Source of the DNA: Kangiellaceae bacterium
GTDB taxonomy: Bacteria > Pseudomonadota > Gammaproteobacteria > Enterobacterales > Kangiellaceae
Assembly (NCBI GenBank): GCA_013373015.1
Contig: JABXIQ010000002.1
Coordinates: forward strand, 121,838-185,837
Reading direction: 5' to 3'
DNA: 64,000 nt
The notes beneath the pieces were generated by a model. The model ran no database searches and had not been told where the DNA came from. It saw only the letters and a program-made list of their open reading frames with translations. Shown here one piece after another: positions 36,255 through 46,025 of this stretch (its first letter is position 1; each line of letters opens with the position of its first letter). Position numbers and translations under genes: made by a program.

Positions 36255-36310
36255 TATCTATACGACTTGTACGTTTTTTGTCTAATTTAGGCTTAATTTT
36301 GCTGACAATT

Positions 36311-36339
36311 GGAACTTTTTATTCGTTAACTGGGTCTGT
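36311..36339 (+). promoter_or_regulatory. candidate sigma-E promoter of rpoE
   Basis: GGAACTT at 36311-36317 is separated by 17 bases from TCTGT at 36335. This fits the GAACTT-N16/17-TCTGA form of AlgU/RpoE promoters except for the last base. It lies about 175 bases before the rpoE start, as expected for the autoregulated promoter. The rest of the 260-base spacer shows nothing else. Confidence 0.55.
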
Positions 36340-36520
36340 GTTTGTCGTTAACCACTGGAAACTCATTGGATTTCCAAGCAAAATACAAGCATGATATTTG
36401 CGGACTTTATCATAACCTTTTGTATTAGGTTAGTTTTTTGCAAGCATATTTGATACAAGTCAAGCAAGCTAGATGATTATTAACAAGCTCCGTAATCAAA
36501 ACAATTAAAAGGGGATGCCC

Positions 36521-37111
36521 ATGCCTGGGCCTGAAGTAGATTCAGAATTAGTTAAACGCGTACAAGAAGGCGATAAGAAAGCCTTTGATATGTTGGTATT
36601 GAAATATCAGCATAAAATCATGAACTTGATCTCACGTTTTGTTAAAGATCAGCATGAAGTGATGGATATTTCGCAAGAAGCCTTTATTAAAGCTTATCGC
36701 GCTTTGCCGAGCTTTAGGGGCGATAGCGCCTTTTATACTTGGCTGTACCGCATTGCTATTAATACTGCCAAGAACTACCTGGTTTCTCAAGGTCGTCGCC
36801 CGCCTGGTACCGATATTGATGCTGCGGATGCTGAGCAATATGAATCAGGAGATTTATTACGCGATGGCGGTAGTCCTGAGCGCTTGATGTTTCGTGATGA
36901 AATTAAAAAAATCATCTTTAAGACCATTGAAGAATTACCTGAAGACTTGAAAACAGCCATTACCCTGCGTGAGATGGACGGTTTGAGCTATGAAGAAATT
37001 GCGGAAGTCATGGATTGTCCTGTGGGTACGGTGCGTTCACGAATTTTTCGGGCGCGGGATGCGATTGACCAAAAGATTTCGCCATTATTAGAGCAAAGTT
37101 GGCGTTCATAA
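36521..37111 (+). CDS. rpoE: RNA polymerase sigma-E factor (AlgU/RpoE)
   Basis: Envelope-stress sigma factor of 196 residues. Region 2 contains FDMLVLKYQHKIMNLISRFV and EVMDISQEAFIKAYRALPSF. Region 4 contains LREMDGLSYEEIAEVMDCPV and GTVRSRIFRARDAI. ATG 36521 is preferred to ATG 36515 because AAAAGGGG ends directly before the latter. It is followed by rseA, rseC and mucD, and activates its own promoter in relatives. Confidence 0.96.
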   Translation: MPGPEVDSELVKRVQEGDKKAFDMLVLKYQHKIMNLISRFVKDQHEVMDISQEAFIKAYRALPSFRGDSAFYTWLYRIAINTAKNYLVSQGRRPPGTDIDAADAEQYESGDLLRDGGSPERLMFRDEIKKIIFKTIEELPEDLKTAITLREMDGLSYEEIAEVMDCPVGTVRSRIFRARDAIDQKISPLLEQSWRS

Positions 37112-37163
37112 GGCTGTTTTCAGCGGGTTAGATGAAAAATACAAATTTTTTTACATTTATTCT

Positions 37164-37190
37164 GAACTTTTTACATAAGCACCAGTCAAT
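37164..37190 (+). promoter_or_regulatory. possible second sigma-E-type promoter before rseA
   Basis: GAACTT (37164-37169), a 16-base spacer and TCAAT (37186-37190) resemble an RpoE promoter. It sits in the 278-base spacer between rpoE and rseA, which is long for a usually tight operon. The rest of that spacer is AT-rich with no other signal. Confidence 0.35.
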
Positions 37191-37389
37191 GTGTATAAGA
37201 ATTTACTCATTCAACGTTCATTTGACGACAAATAGATTGTTGAAATTATGTAAATTGTAATAAAAACAATAAATTAGAGTGGTATTCATGCCACTTTAGC
37301 ATTGAGAAGCGTTCAATCTTAATAATTAGTGGTCGTAAACAACCATTAGTTACAAACAGAATTTAGAGCAGGTTGGGTATAAATAATTG

Positions 37390-38061
37390 ATGTTTAAGCA
37401 CAAAGATTTTCACAAAGAGCAGTTATCTGCGTTATTGGATAGCGAGCTTGAACAAGAGGCTACTCATGATCTTCTTGGATTTGAGGAGCACGATAAGGAC
37501 GCATGGGCGCGTTATAATCTGATTGGTCAGGTTATGCGTAATGAAGTGTCGCACCTTGATTTTAATATTGCCTCGAGTGTGAGTGCTGCTTTGGCTGGTG
37601 AAGAATCACACCTAATAGAAGAGTCTCCTCAAGATAATGTTATTAGTTTCCCTCAAAGAGTGTGGAAACAGGTGGCAGGCTATGCCATTGCTGCTTCAGT
37701 AGCTGCTGTTGCCTTAATCAATTACTCTAATCCCTCTCAGACTGACTTTACTCCGGTGCAGTTTGCCAGCACACAAACTTCAAGCGCAATGTCAGCCGTT
37801 ACTGTTGATACTGCCGTTTCGAGCGCTGATCGCCAAGAGCTGCAAACTATGCACGAAATGTTTATTAAGCATCAACAATTGTCGCAACGTAATGGAAATG
37901 GTTTGCCGACAGTGCAAGTGGTGAGTAATCAAAAAGTCATTCCGGTAACTGTTAATATTCCAATGCGTGCAGAGCAACCTCAAACAGATGCGCAATCAGA
38001 GTCCGAAAGTAGTAAGAGCGCGAAGGAAGAAAAGCAATTACTACCTAATAACGAAAACTAG
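37390..38061 (+). CDS. rseA: sigma-E anti-sigma factor RseA/MucA
   Basis: A 223-residue inner-membrane protein. The N-terminal KEQLSALLDSELEQ and WARYNLIGQVMRNEV (about 6-45) form the sigma-binding RseA_N domain. One transmembrane helix follows (about 93-110, VAGYAIAASVAAVALINY), then a periplasmic domain with low-complexity Ser/Glu/Gln-rich end. Regulated proteolysis by DegS and RseP would release RpoE. ATG 37390 is chosen over TTG 37387. The terminator directly after it separates it from rseC. Confidence 0.92.
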   Translation: MFKHKDFHKEQLSALLDSELEQEATHDLLGFEEHDKDAWARYNLIGQVMRNEVSHLDFNIASSVSAALAGEESHLIEESPQDNVISFPQRVWKQVAGYAIAASVAAVALINYSNPSQTDFTPVQFASTQTSSAMSAVTVDTAVSSADRQELQTMHEMFIKHQQLSQRNGNGLPTVQVVSNQKVIPVTVNIPMRAEQPQTDAQSESESSKSAKEEKQLLPNNEN

Positions 38062-38131
38062 TTAATACTGCCCTCTTTAACAGTTTTCGACTTCAATCCT
38101 AGCAACATAGAGCGAAAGTTGGATACAATAT

Positions 38132-38156
38132 ACCCATCACTTGATGGGTTTTTTTT
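38132..38156 (+). terminator. strong terminator between rseA and rseC
   Basis: ACCCATCA-CT-TGATGGGT followed by seven to eight T. It is a nearly ideal Rho-independent terminator placed inside what is normally one operon, at the place where rseB/mucB normally stands. Confidence 0.9.
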
Positions 38157-38190
38157 GCCCTGAAATTTTAGTTAAACACAGTTACTGTTA

Positions 38191-38682
38191 ATGATAAAAG
38201 AAATTGGACAGATCGTTTCTATAGATAATCCTGAGTTGGGAGGAGACGCTACTGCATGGGTACAAACTCAAAGCAAAACTTCTTGCTCGTCTTGTCAAGT
38301 GAGTAGCGGCTGCGGTACAGGTATTGTTAGCAAAGCATTCGGACAAAAAGTATTCCTTACCCCATTGAAAAATGTGCTGAATGCCAATATTAATGATCAA
38401 GTGGAGGTGGGTATTCCCGAAGACTTAGTGGTTAAGGCTTCATTCATGGTATATCTACTACCCTTAATTTGTATGATAATTTGCTTAGCTGTTGGACACT
38501 TTTTATCGCCAACAAGCGCTGAATGGGTTTCGATTATCAGCGCAGCAATGGGTCTTTGTATGGGCTTTTTTTTCGTACATCTTTATGGTAGGAAAATAGC
38601 TCAAAATAGACAAGCACAACCAGTTTTGTTAAGAATTGTCAGTAGACCTATTGATGTGAAACAAATCGAAACAACTTCATAG
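38191..38682 (+). CDS. rseC: SoxR-reducing / sigma-E regulator RseC
   Basis: A 163-residue membrane protein. An N-terminal domain has a cysteine cluster CSSCQVSSGC (Cys32, Cys35, Cys41), then two transmembrane helices (about 87-104 and 109-128). RseC modestly affects RpoE activity and takes part in reducing SoxR with the Rsx complex. GTTACTGTTA precedes the ATG and no ribosome-binding site is clear. Confidence 0.9.
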   Translation: MIKEIGQIVSIDNPELGGDATAWVQTQSKTSCSSCQVSSGCGTGIVSKAFGQKVFLTPLKNVLNANINDQVEVGIPEDLVVKASFMVYLLPLICMIICLAVGHFLSPTSAEWVSIISAAMGLCMGFFFVHLYGRKIAQNRQAQPVLLRIVSRPIDVKQIETTS

Positions 38683-38816
38683 CTTTTTCATTGTTTGACC
38701 GTTCATATAAATTGAACTGTTTACAAGTCGTGTTTTCCAAAGCTCTAGCAAACAAAAACTAAGTTTTACAATCCCTAATGTGGGAAAAAATAAATAATCA
38801 TTGTGGAGTTTAATAT

Positions 38817-40106
38817 ATGATGAAACGTTTTATTGCAATAATCTTATTCAGTGTCTTGGCGCTACCAACGGGTAAACTTATTGCGGCGGGCTTCCCAGAT
38901 TTCACTCAGTTGGTTGAGGATGTTCAACCAAGCATTGTTAGTATTAAGGTCGATGTCAAACGCTGGGGGCGTGTAGCTGGCCGTTCCGGTGGCTCTGGTT
39001 TTATCATTGATAATGATGGATTAATTTTGACTAATCATCACGTGATTAATAATGGTGATAGGGTTCTTGTGAAATTACATACGGGACGTGAGTATGAGGC
39101 CGAGGTTTTAGGTAGCGACGCTGATACTGATGTGGCTCTATTAAAAATCAATCCCAAAGGACTCAACCTAAAATCATTAAAGCTTGGCTCAACAGACAAA
39201 CTTAAAGTTGGGGAATGGGTGTTAGCTTTTGGTGCACCCTTTAATCTTGAGCAAACAGTTACGGCTGGTATCGTGAGCGCTAAAGGACGTGGTGAAGTCG
39301 GTTCGCAGTATGTACCATTTGTACAAACTGATGTGGCCATTAATCGCGGAAACTCTGGTGGTCCATTGGTTAATCTTAAGGGTGAAGTGGTTGGAATAAA
39401 CTCAATGATCTTTAACCCAATGTTAAGCACAGGTTTATCTTTTTCTATTCCAATTGATTTAGCCGATAATGTAAGAGAGCAATTGCTTAAAGATGGACGT
39501 GTGAATCGTGGCTTCTTAGGCGTATTTTTTGGCAACATTGACCAAGATAAGGCTGATGCACTTGGACTGGCCGATGTAGGTGGCGCTTTAATTACAGGTG
39601 TTGCAGAGGGGCAGCCAGCTGACAAAGCAGGCTTAAAACCGGGTGATGTGGTAGTGGCCATTGATGGTAAGTCAGTTCGCCAAGCACAAGATTTGCCTTA
39701 TTATGTTGGGCAAATGGCTCCAGGTGATAAAGTTAACTTGAAAGTGTTCCGTGATGGTAACGAGAAAACGATTAAAGTGACGCTGGGTAGTAATGGTAAC
39801 TCTGTGGCTAGTGTGCGTGCTGGAGAGTCTGAGTTGGGTTTATCGGTCACTGGCTTGAGTGAAGACTTGCGCGAAGCTTATGGTATTTCACGCGGTGTCT
39901 TGGTCAGTGAAGTAGCCGATGGCAGTCCAGCTCAGCGAGCAGGTATTCGTCAAGGCGATGTGATCCAAAAATTACATAGAACCTCTATTCGAAATTTGAA
40001 TGATTATCGCAGTGCTTTGGGAGACTTGCCTGAAAAAGGAAAAGTTGCGGTTTTGATTGCGCGTCCAGGGCAGGGTAGTGACTTTGTGGTGATGGATATT
40101 CGATAA
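38817..40106 (+). CDS. mucD: periplasmic serine endoprotease DegP/MucD
   Basis: A 429-residue HtrA-family protease with an N-terminal signal (about 1-24). The catalytic triad is His75 (LTNHHVI), Asp105 (DADTDVALL) and Ser180 (RGNSGGPL). Two PDZ domains follow (about 235-325 and 335-425), each with the G-x-G/LGV-type loop. It degrades misfolded envelope proteins and in pseudomonads restrains the AlgU response. The symbol rests on gene order; degQ/degP would be equally descriptive. The start may be the second Met. Confidence 0.93.
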   Translation: MMKRFIAIILFSVLALPTGKLIAAGFPDFTQLVEDVQPSIVSIKVDVKRWGRVAGRSGGSGFIIDNDGLILTNHHVINNGDRVLVKLHTGREYEAEVLGSDADTDVALLKINPKGLNLKSLKLGSTDKLKVGEWVLAFGAPFNLEQTVTAGIVSAKGRGEVGSQYVPFVQTDVAINRGNSGGPLVNLKGEVVGINSMIFNPMLSTGLSFSIPIDLADNVREQLLKDGRVNRGFLGVFFGNIDQDKADALGLADVGGALITGVAEGQPADKAGLKPGDVVVAIDGKSVRQAQDLPYYVGQMAPGDKVNLKVFRDGNEKTIKVTLGSNGNSVASVRAGESELGLSVTGLSEDLREAYGISRGVLVSEVADGSPAQRAGIRQGDVIQKLHRTSIRNLNDYRSALGDLPEKGKVAVLIARPGQGSDFVVMDIR

Positions 40107-40146
40107 CCACACACTAATAACGAATTAAGTTGTATGAAATCCTTAC

Positions 40147-40171
40147 AGGCCAGCGTAAATGCTGGCCTTTT
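40147..40171 (+). terminator. terminator after mucD
   Basis: AGGCCAGC-GTAAAT-GCTGGCCT followed by TTTT, 40 bases after the stop. The rest of the spacer to lepA holds the lepA promoter region, where I cannot pick out clear boxes. Confidence 0.88.
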
Positions 40172-40306
40172 GCCAGTATTCAGCTAAAATAGGCGGCTTA
40201 ATTTTTAGCCGGCTTGTGTTAGCAGTTATAGTAAATATTTGCGATCAATGCTAATAAAGTCAATAAGTTAGATAAGCACTATTTTAGAAAAATTAGCGGA
40301 ACCTCT

Positions 40307-42115
40307 ATGGCCTATACCGATTTTATTCGTAACTTTTCCATTATTGCCCATATCGATCATGGCAAATCGACCTTATCAGATCGATTGATTCAGCATTGTG
40401 GCGGCTTGACTGAGCGAGAAATGGAAGCTCAAGTTTTGGACTCAATGGAGTTAGAGCGCGAGCGCGGTATTACCATTAAGGCTCAAAGTGTGACACTGAA
40501 TTATCAGGCCAAAGATGGCAATACTTACCAGTTGAACTTCATTGATACTCCCGGGCACGTTGATTTTTCGTATGAAGTTTCGCGCTCTTTGGCAGCCTGC
40601 GAAGGTGCTTTGTTGGTTGTTGATGCAGCGCAAGGTGTTGAAGCGCAAACGTTAGCAAACTGCTATACCGCTATTGGTATGGATCTAGAAGTTGTACCTG
40701 TATTGAACAAAATTGACCTGCCTGCTGCTGATCCAGATCGCGTGATCCAAGAAATCGAGGATATTGTCGGTATCGAGGCAATGGACGCGGTGCAAGCTAG
40801 CGCCAAAACTGGGATAGGCATCGAAGATTTATTAGAAAAGATTGTCAGTGATATTCCGCCAGCTTATGGTGATCCAGATGCGCCCCTACAAGCGTTAATT
40901 GTGGATTCATGGTTTGATAACTATCTAGGCGTTGTATCATTGGTGCGGGTTATGCAGGGCACGATCCGCAAGAATGATAAGATGCAGGTAATGTCCACAG
41001 GCAAGTCGCATGTGGTTGATCATGTAGGTATTTTCACACCAAAGCGCCATGATACCGATGTTCTAAAAGCTGGTGAAGTGGGTTTTGTTATTGCGGGTAT
41101 CAAAGAGATTCAGGGTGCGCCAGTAGGTGATACGATTACCTTGACGCGAGACCCTGCTGATAAAGCATTACCAGGTTTTCAAAAGGTAAAGCCGCAAGTA
41201 TATGCGGGCTTATTTCCAGTAAGCTCTGATGATTATGAGAGTTTCCGCGATGCGTTGGCAAAACTGAGCTTGAATGATGCTTCTTTGTTCTATGAGCCAG
41301 AAAATTCTACCGCTTTAGGTTTTGGTTTCCGTTGTGGCTTCTTGGGCATGTTGCACATGGAAATCATCCAAGAGCGTTTAGAGCGAGAATATGACCTCGA
41401 CCTAATCACCACAGCACCAACCGTGATTTATGAGGTGGTGACTACTGATGGTGAAATAACTTACGTGGATAATCCTTCTAAGCTTCCTCCATTGTCAAAT
41501 ATTTCTGAAATTCGTGAACCAATTTGCGAAGCCAATATTTTAGTGCCGCAAGAACATCTGGGTAGTGTGATCACCTTATGTGTTGAAAAACGTGGTATGC
41601 AAACTAAAATGCAGTATGCCGGTAATCAAGTTTCGTTAAGCTATGATTTACCGATGAATGAGGCGGTATTGGACTTTTTTGACCGATTGAAGTCGGTAAG
41701 TCGAGGTTATGCTTCTTTAGATTACAGCTTCAAACGATATGAAGCAGGTAAACTTGTGCGCTTAGATATTCTGATCAACGGCGAACGAGTTGATGCTTTA
41801 GCGCTAATCGTGCATGCTGATCAAGCGCAATATAAAGGCCGCGAGTTAGTTGAAAAGATGAAAGAAATCATTCCTCGTCAAATGTTTGAGGTCGCTATTC
41901 AGGCAGCAATTGGCAATCATATTATTGCTCGTTCAACAGTTAAAGCATTGCGTAAAAACGTATTAGCAAAATGTTATGGTGGTGATGTTTCGCGTAAACG
42001 TAAGTTATTGGAAAAACAAAAAGCAGGTAAAAAACGCATGAAGCAAGTGGGTAAAGTAGAAATTCCCCAAGAAGCTTTCTTAGCGGTTTTACACGTTGGC
42101 AAAGATAATAAATAA
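40307..42115 (+). CDS. lepA: elongation factor 4 (LepA)
   Basis: A 602-residue translational GTPase that back-translocates ribosomes and aids 30S assembly. G1 is [10 protein letters not shown] (about 14-23), G3 [16 protein letters not shown] (about 79-94) and G4 NKIDLP (about 134). The C-terminal unique domain with [20 protein letters not shown] closes the protein. lepB follows after 15 bases, so lepA-lepB are co-transcribed. Confidence 0.97.
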   Translation: MAYTDFIRNFSIIAHIDHGKSTLSDRLIQHCGGLTEREMEAQVLDSMELERERGITIKAQSVTLNYQAKDGNTYQLNFIDTPGHVDFSYEVSRSLAACEGALLVVDAAQGVEAQTLANCYTAIGMDLEVVPVLNKIDLPAADPDRVIQEIEDIVGIEAMDAVQASAKTGIGIEDLLEKIVSDIPPAYGDPDAPLQALIVDSWFDNYLGVVSLVRVMQGTIRKNDKMQVMSTGKSHVVDHVGIFTPKRHDTDVLKAGEVGFVIAGIKEIQGAPVGDTITLTRDPADKALPGFQKVKPQVYAGLFPVSSDDYESFRDALAKLSLNDASLFYEPENSTALGFGFRCGFLGMLHMEIIQERLEREYDLDLITTAPTVIYEVVTTDGEITYVDNPSKLPPLSNISEIREPICEANILVPQEHLGSVITLCVEKRGMQTKMQYAGNQVSLSYDLPMNEAVLDFFDRLKSVSRGYASLDYSFKRYEAGKLVRLDILINGERVDALALIVHADQAQYKGRELVEKMKEIIPRQMFEVAIQAAIGNHIIARSTVKALRKNVLAKCYGGDVSRKRKLLEKQKAGKKRMKQVGKVEIPQEAFLAVLHVGKDNK

Positions 42116-42130
42116 GAACTTGGAAAAAAA

Positions 42131-43003
42131 ATGACAATTTACTACGACTTTGGTTTTTATTTGAGTGTGGCGGCGATAGTCACTGGTGTTATTGCGTTAA
42201 TTGATAAACTCAAGTGGCAAAAAGAGCGCCAAGCTAAAGGCGTAGAATATGATGAAAAAGGCAACGAAAAGCTGCCTTTTATGATCGATATCTCGCGTTC
42301 GTTTTTTCCAATTATATTATTTGTATTGGTTCTGCGTTCTTTCTTGTATGAGCCATACCGTATTCCATCGGGAAGTATGAACCCTGGTTTGTATGATGGT
42401 GATTTTATTCTTGTTAATAAATATGCTTATGGAATTCGCTTACCAGCGTTCAATACTAAAATTATTCCAATTGGTGAGCCAAAACGTGGTGATGTCATCG
42501 TTTTCCATCCTCCGCATGAGCCGCAAAGTGCATATATTAAGCGATTAATTGGTATGCCAGGTGATAGATTGGAATGGAATAAAGGTACTTTGACGATCAC
42601 TCCAAAATGTGAAGAAGGCAAGGTTTGTCAGCCAATAGTGATTAAGCCCCAGTTAAAGTCCTCTGATGTTAACGAGCTGGTTAAGCAAGGTGAATATTTT
42701 GACACTTATCAAGAAGTGATTGGTGAGGTTGAATATGAAACGATTTACTTAGATCCCAGAGTGGATAGAGGCTCGCTAAAAGAGTCTTGGACAAGGGTTG
42801 TTCCTGATGGAAAATACTTTGGAGTGGGTGATAATAGAGATAACAGTATGGACTCTAGAGTCTGGGGTTTCATCGATCAAGATGCGATGATTGGTCGAGC
42901 AGCCGCTAAATGGTTGTTTATGGAGTTTACTGACGAGCCAGTTATGTTTGGTTGGCACTTACCAAAAGGTATTTCTTTTGCTAGAGTAGGAGCTATTAAC
43001 TAG
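42131..43003 (+). CDS. lepB: signal peptidase I
   Basis: A 290-residue inner-membrane protease with two N-terminal transmembrane helices. The catalytic serine is in PSGSMNPGLYDGDFILVNK (about 83-101) and the lysine in YIKRLIGMPGDRL (about 137-149). Late box GVGDNRDNSMDSRVWGF (about 237-253) is typical. It removes signal peptides from exported proteins. Positioned between lepA and DUF4845 as in pseudomonads. Confidence 0.97.
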   Translation: MTIYYDFGFYLSVAAIVTGVIALIDKLKWQKERQAKGVEYDEKGNEKLPFMIDISRSFFPIILFVLVLRSFLYEPYRIPSGSMNPGLYDGDFILVNKYAYGIRLPAFNTKIIPIGEPKRGDVIVFHPPHEPQSAYIKRLIGMPGDRLEWNKGTLTITPKCEEGKVCQPIVIKPQLKSSDVNELVKQGEYFDTYQEVIGEVEYETIYLDPRVDRGSLKESWTRVVPDGKYFGVGDNRDNSMDSRVWGFIDQDAMIGRAAAKWLFMEFTDEPVMFGWHLPKGISFARVGAIN

Positions 43004-43052
43004 CTGTTTTTTAGCGTAGAATTAGACAGAGCGTAAAAGGAAATTGGGGGAA

Positions 43053-43415
43053 ATGATGTTAAATCGTAACTATCAAAATGGTATGACAGCCGCAGGTTGG
43101 TTAATCATCATGGCTATTGTTTTATTTTTTATTTATTTAGCCATCAAGTTAGTACCTGCTTATATGGAGTTTGGAAGTATTAAAAGCTCTATGGCTTCAG
43201 TGGCAGAACAAAAAGTAACTGAAAAACGTGAAGTTATTCGTCTTCTAGAAGGCCGCTTTAACGTTAACAGCGTTACTTCTATCAAAGCAAAAGATGCTAA
43301 GATTAAAGAAGCAACAGGTGGAAAAGCTTTAGAAGTTAAATATGAAAAGAAAATCGAGTTATTTGGCAATGTGAGTGCTTTGCTTGATTTTCAACATGAA
43401 GTTTTGCTTCAGTAA
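43053..43415 (+). CDS. DUF4845 membrane protein
   Basis: About 120 residues with one N-terminal helix (GMTAAGWLIIMAIVLFFIYL) preceded by a short basic stretch. It looks like a pseudopilin-type N terminus but lacks the G-F-T/S-L-x-E cleavage signature. The C-terminal part VKYEKKIELFGNVSALLDF is typical of DUF4845. The gene lies between lepB and rnc in many gammaproteobacteria; its role is unknown. The start is uncertain: ATG 43053, ATG 43056 and TTG 43044 are in one frame behind AAGGAAATTGGGGGAA. Confidence 0.82.
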   Translation: MMLNRNYQNGMTAAGWLIIMAIVLFFIYLAIKLVPAYMEFGSIKSSMASVAEQKVTEKREVIRLLEGRFNVNSVTSIKAKDAKIKEATGGKALEVKYEKKIELFGNVSALLDFQHEVLLQ

Positions 43416-43439
43416 TATCCCTATCAAATATATTCCAAG

Positions 43440-44132
43440 ATGACTAACAAGAAACATTTACATGAGCGACTCTGTCGTCGTCTTGGCTACCAATTCTCAG
43501 ATCAAAAACTGTTCAAAAAAGCCTTAACTCACCGTAGTGCCACAAACTATCATAACGAACGATTAGAGTTTCTTGGTGATGCCATTTTAGGTATGGTTAT
43601 TGCGGAATATCTTTTTGAGCGCTTTCCTAGTGCTGATGAAGGTCAACTTAGTCGTTTACGCTCGATGTTGGTGCGAGGTAAAACGTTAGCAAAAATAGCA
43701 AAAGAGTTAGAGGTGGGTGATAATTTACACCTTGGCGAAGGCGAGTTAAAAAGCGGTGGCTTTCGTCGGGAATCTATTTTGGCAGATGCTTTTGAAGCGA
43801 TTATAGGTGCGATTTATTTAGACTCGGATTTTCAGACCGTAAAGCGTATTACGCTTGAGATTTATCACGATCGTTTACAAAATTTATCTTTACAGATGGT
43901 TGAGAAAGATCCTAAAACGCGACTTCAAGAATGGTTGCAATCGAAAAAAATGGAGTTGCCGTTGTATGAGCTACTCAAGGTGACGGGTGAAGCTCATCAA
44001 CAAACATTCGAAGTTAAATGTTTTATTAATGAAAAAGACCTGACCACACTAGGTTCAGGCGCAAGTCGTCGTACCGCGGAACAACAAGCGGCAGAAAAAG
44101 CACTTAAATTGATGAACGTTGAGAAACGCTAA
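43440..44132 (+). CDS. rnc: ribonuclease III
   Basis: A 230-residue double-strand-specific RNase that processes rRNA and some mRNAs. The signature [20 protein letters not shown] (about 34-53) and the second acidic site [14 protein letters not shown] (about 113-126) are present. The C-terminal dsRNA-binding domain starts near residue 155 ([11 protein letters not shown]). Its stop overlaps the era start by one base, a standard coupled pair. Confidence 0.97.
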   Translation: MTNKKHLHERLCRRLGYQFSDQKLFKKALTHRSATNYHNERLEFLGDAILGMVIAEYLFERFPSADEGQLSRLRSMLVRGKTLAKIAKELEVGDNLHLGEGELKSGGFRRESILADAFEAIIGAIYLDSDFQTVKRITLEIYHDRLQNLSLQMVEKDPKTRLQEWLQSKKMELPLYELLKVTGEAHQQTFEVKCFINEKDLTTLGSGASRRTAEQQAAEKALKLMNVEKR

Positions 44133-45031
44133 TGCATGATGATTTTCGTTGCGGTTATGTTGCCGTTTTAGGTCGTCCCAATGTGGGAAAATCCACGTTG
44201 ATGAATCATATTCTTGGACAAAAAGTTAGTATTACGTCGCGAAAACCACAAACTACACGTCATCGAGTATTAGGTATTTATACTGATGATGATGCTCAAA
44301 TTTTATTTGTCGATACGCCGGGAATACATAAAAAAGAAGCGCGTTCAATCAATCGTTACATGAATCGGGCGGCAACTAGCTCTATCGTTGATGTTGATAT
44401 TATTATTTTTGTTGTTGATGGAACTCAGTGGACAGAAGACGATGATTTGGTATTGCAACGCTTAGAAAGCGCTAAAGCTAAGAAAATTCTATTTGTTAAT
44501 AAGATTGATAAAATCGATGATAAAGAGAATTTGTTACCGCATATACAGAAAATATCATCACAACATCAGTTTGATGCTGTTTTTCCAGGCTCAGCCTTGA
44601 AAGGCGATAATTTGCCCAAGTTAGTAGAGCAGCTAAAAACATGGCTGCCGAAAGGTGACTTGTTTTTCCCTGAAGATTATGTAACTGACCGTAGTCAGCG
44701 TTTTATGGCAGCTGAACTTATCCGTGAGAAATTAATGCGCTCATTAGGTGATGAAATACCTTATTCTTCAACAGTAGAAATTGAGCAATTTAAGATAGAT
44801 GAAAAGGGCACTTTACGGATCAATGGGTTGATTTTAGTTGAGCGCTCTGGTCAAAAAGCAATCATTATTGGCAAGCAAGGTCAGCGGCTTAAGCAAATAG
44901 GTCGTGATGCTCGATTAGATATGGAAGAGTTGTTCGATGCAAAAGTTTATCTTGAGCTATGGGTTAAGGTTAAAGATGGTTGGGCAGATGATGAGAGGGC
45001 ATTGAAATCTTTGGGTTACGACGATCTTTAA
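44132..45031 (+). CDS. era: GTPase Era
   Basis: A 299-residue GTPase for 16S rRNA maturation and 30S assembly. G1 [14 protein letters not shown] (about 13-26), G3 DTPGIHKK, G4 NKIDKIDD, and a KH domain with EEFLHV-like segment and [20 protein letters not shown] (about 247-266). A TAATG overlap couples it to rnc. Confidence 0.97.
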   Translation: MHDDFRCGYVAVLGRPNVGKSTLMNHILGQKVSITSRKPQTTRHRVLGIYTDDDAQILFVDTPGIHKKEARSINRYMNRAATSSIVDVDIIIFVVDGTQWTEDDDLVLQRLESAKAKKILFVNKIDKIDDKENLLPHIQKISSQHQFDAVFPGSALKGDNLPKLVEQLKTWLPKGDLFFPEDYVTDRSQRFMAAELIREKLMRSLGDEIPYSSTVEIEQFKIDEKGTLRINGLILVERSGQKAIIIGKQGQRLKQIGRDARLDMEELFDAKVYLELWVKVKDGWADDERALKSLGYDDL

Positions 45032-45169
45032 TTTCATGCTGCTTTTCTGTTTAACTTTGTTGATTGCTTTTACTGCTTCGTCATATATTTGAATAAACTT
45101 CTCAGTATTCTCAAGCAATCGCCTCGTTATACAAAAACATCAATAAAATTTAATTACTAAAAAGTAAAT

Positions 45170-45889
45170 ATGACCAACGCAGAAACCACTCCAGCATTTG
45201 TATTGCACAGCCGAGCTTTTAAGGAAACAAGCTTGATATTGGAGTTGTTTACGCTTGAGCATGGACGTGTAAATGTTTTAGCAAAAGGTATTCGTTCTAA
45301 CGATAAAAGTAATCGAAAGGCATTAATTCAGCCGTTTCAGCCGATCAGTGTGAGTTGGATGGGTCGTAGCGAACTCAAAACCTTAAAGCAACTGGATGCT
45401 AATGGTTTGCCATACCGTTTGCAGGGTATTGTCAATTTATCGGGTTTGTACATTAATGAATTGTTGTTGAAATTATTAATTCAGTGGGATCCACAACCTG
45501 AAATATTCGAGCTTTATTGCCACTCTTTACAGCAATTAAAAATTACCGATAAACCGCAAGTTGCGTTACGTGAGTTTGAGTTGGATTTATTAGAATTTCT
45601 GGGTTACGCGATAGATTGGCAACACGATATTTATGGTGATGCGATAGAAGCGGAGCAACAATACTGTTATCAAGCAGAGCAAGGATTTATACCAGAAAAA
45701 CAAGCTCCAACCGATGCTCTATCTATTGCGGGCGAGTTAATTTTGGCTGTGGCGGCCTTGGATTGGTCAAAAAAAGGGAGTTTAGCGTTGGCGCGAAAAA
45801 TCTGCCGCAATATCATTGATCAGCTGTTGGGGCATAAAGAGCTACATAGTCGCAAGTTATTACAAGAAACGCTATCATTGTATAGTTAA
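45170..45889 (+). CDS. recO: DNA repair protein RecO
   Basis: A 239-residue protein that loads RecA in the RecFOR pathway. An N-terminal OB fold (PAFVLHSRAFKETSLILELF with TLEHGRVNVLAKGIRS) is followed by the helical C-terminal domain (LSGLYINELLLKLL). The zinc-finger cysteines of some RecO proteins are absent, as in E. coli. era-recO-pdxJ order supports it; the 138-base gap after era has no obvious signal. Confidence 0.92.
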   Translation: MTNAETTPAFVLHSRAFKETSLILELFTLEHGRVNVLAKGIRSNDKSNRKALIQPFQPISVSWMGRSELKTLKQLDANGLPYRLQGIVNLSGLYINELLLKLLIQWDPQPEIFELYCHSLQQLKITDKPQVALREFELDLLEFLGYAIDWQHDIYGDAIEAEQQYCYQAEQGFIPEKQAPTDALSIAGELILAVAALDWSKKGSLALARKICRNIIDQLLGHKELHSRKLLQETLSLYS

Positions 45890-46025
45890 TGTCTTTGCGT
45901 GATGTAATAGCCTTATGGGGGCAGTGTTTTTATCAAATTATTTATAAGCAAAACCTTGCTATCGTACTCTTTATTTCTTACCCTTTGAGTTATGCAATTT
46001 GCCTAACTAATGAAGCATAAAGTTC

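Noticed and set aside
39038..39661. 207-codon minus-strand frame opposite mucD
   Set aside because: Codon-shadow composition rich in Pro/Ser/Thr; mucD is certain on the other strand.
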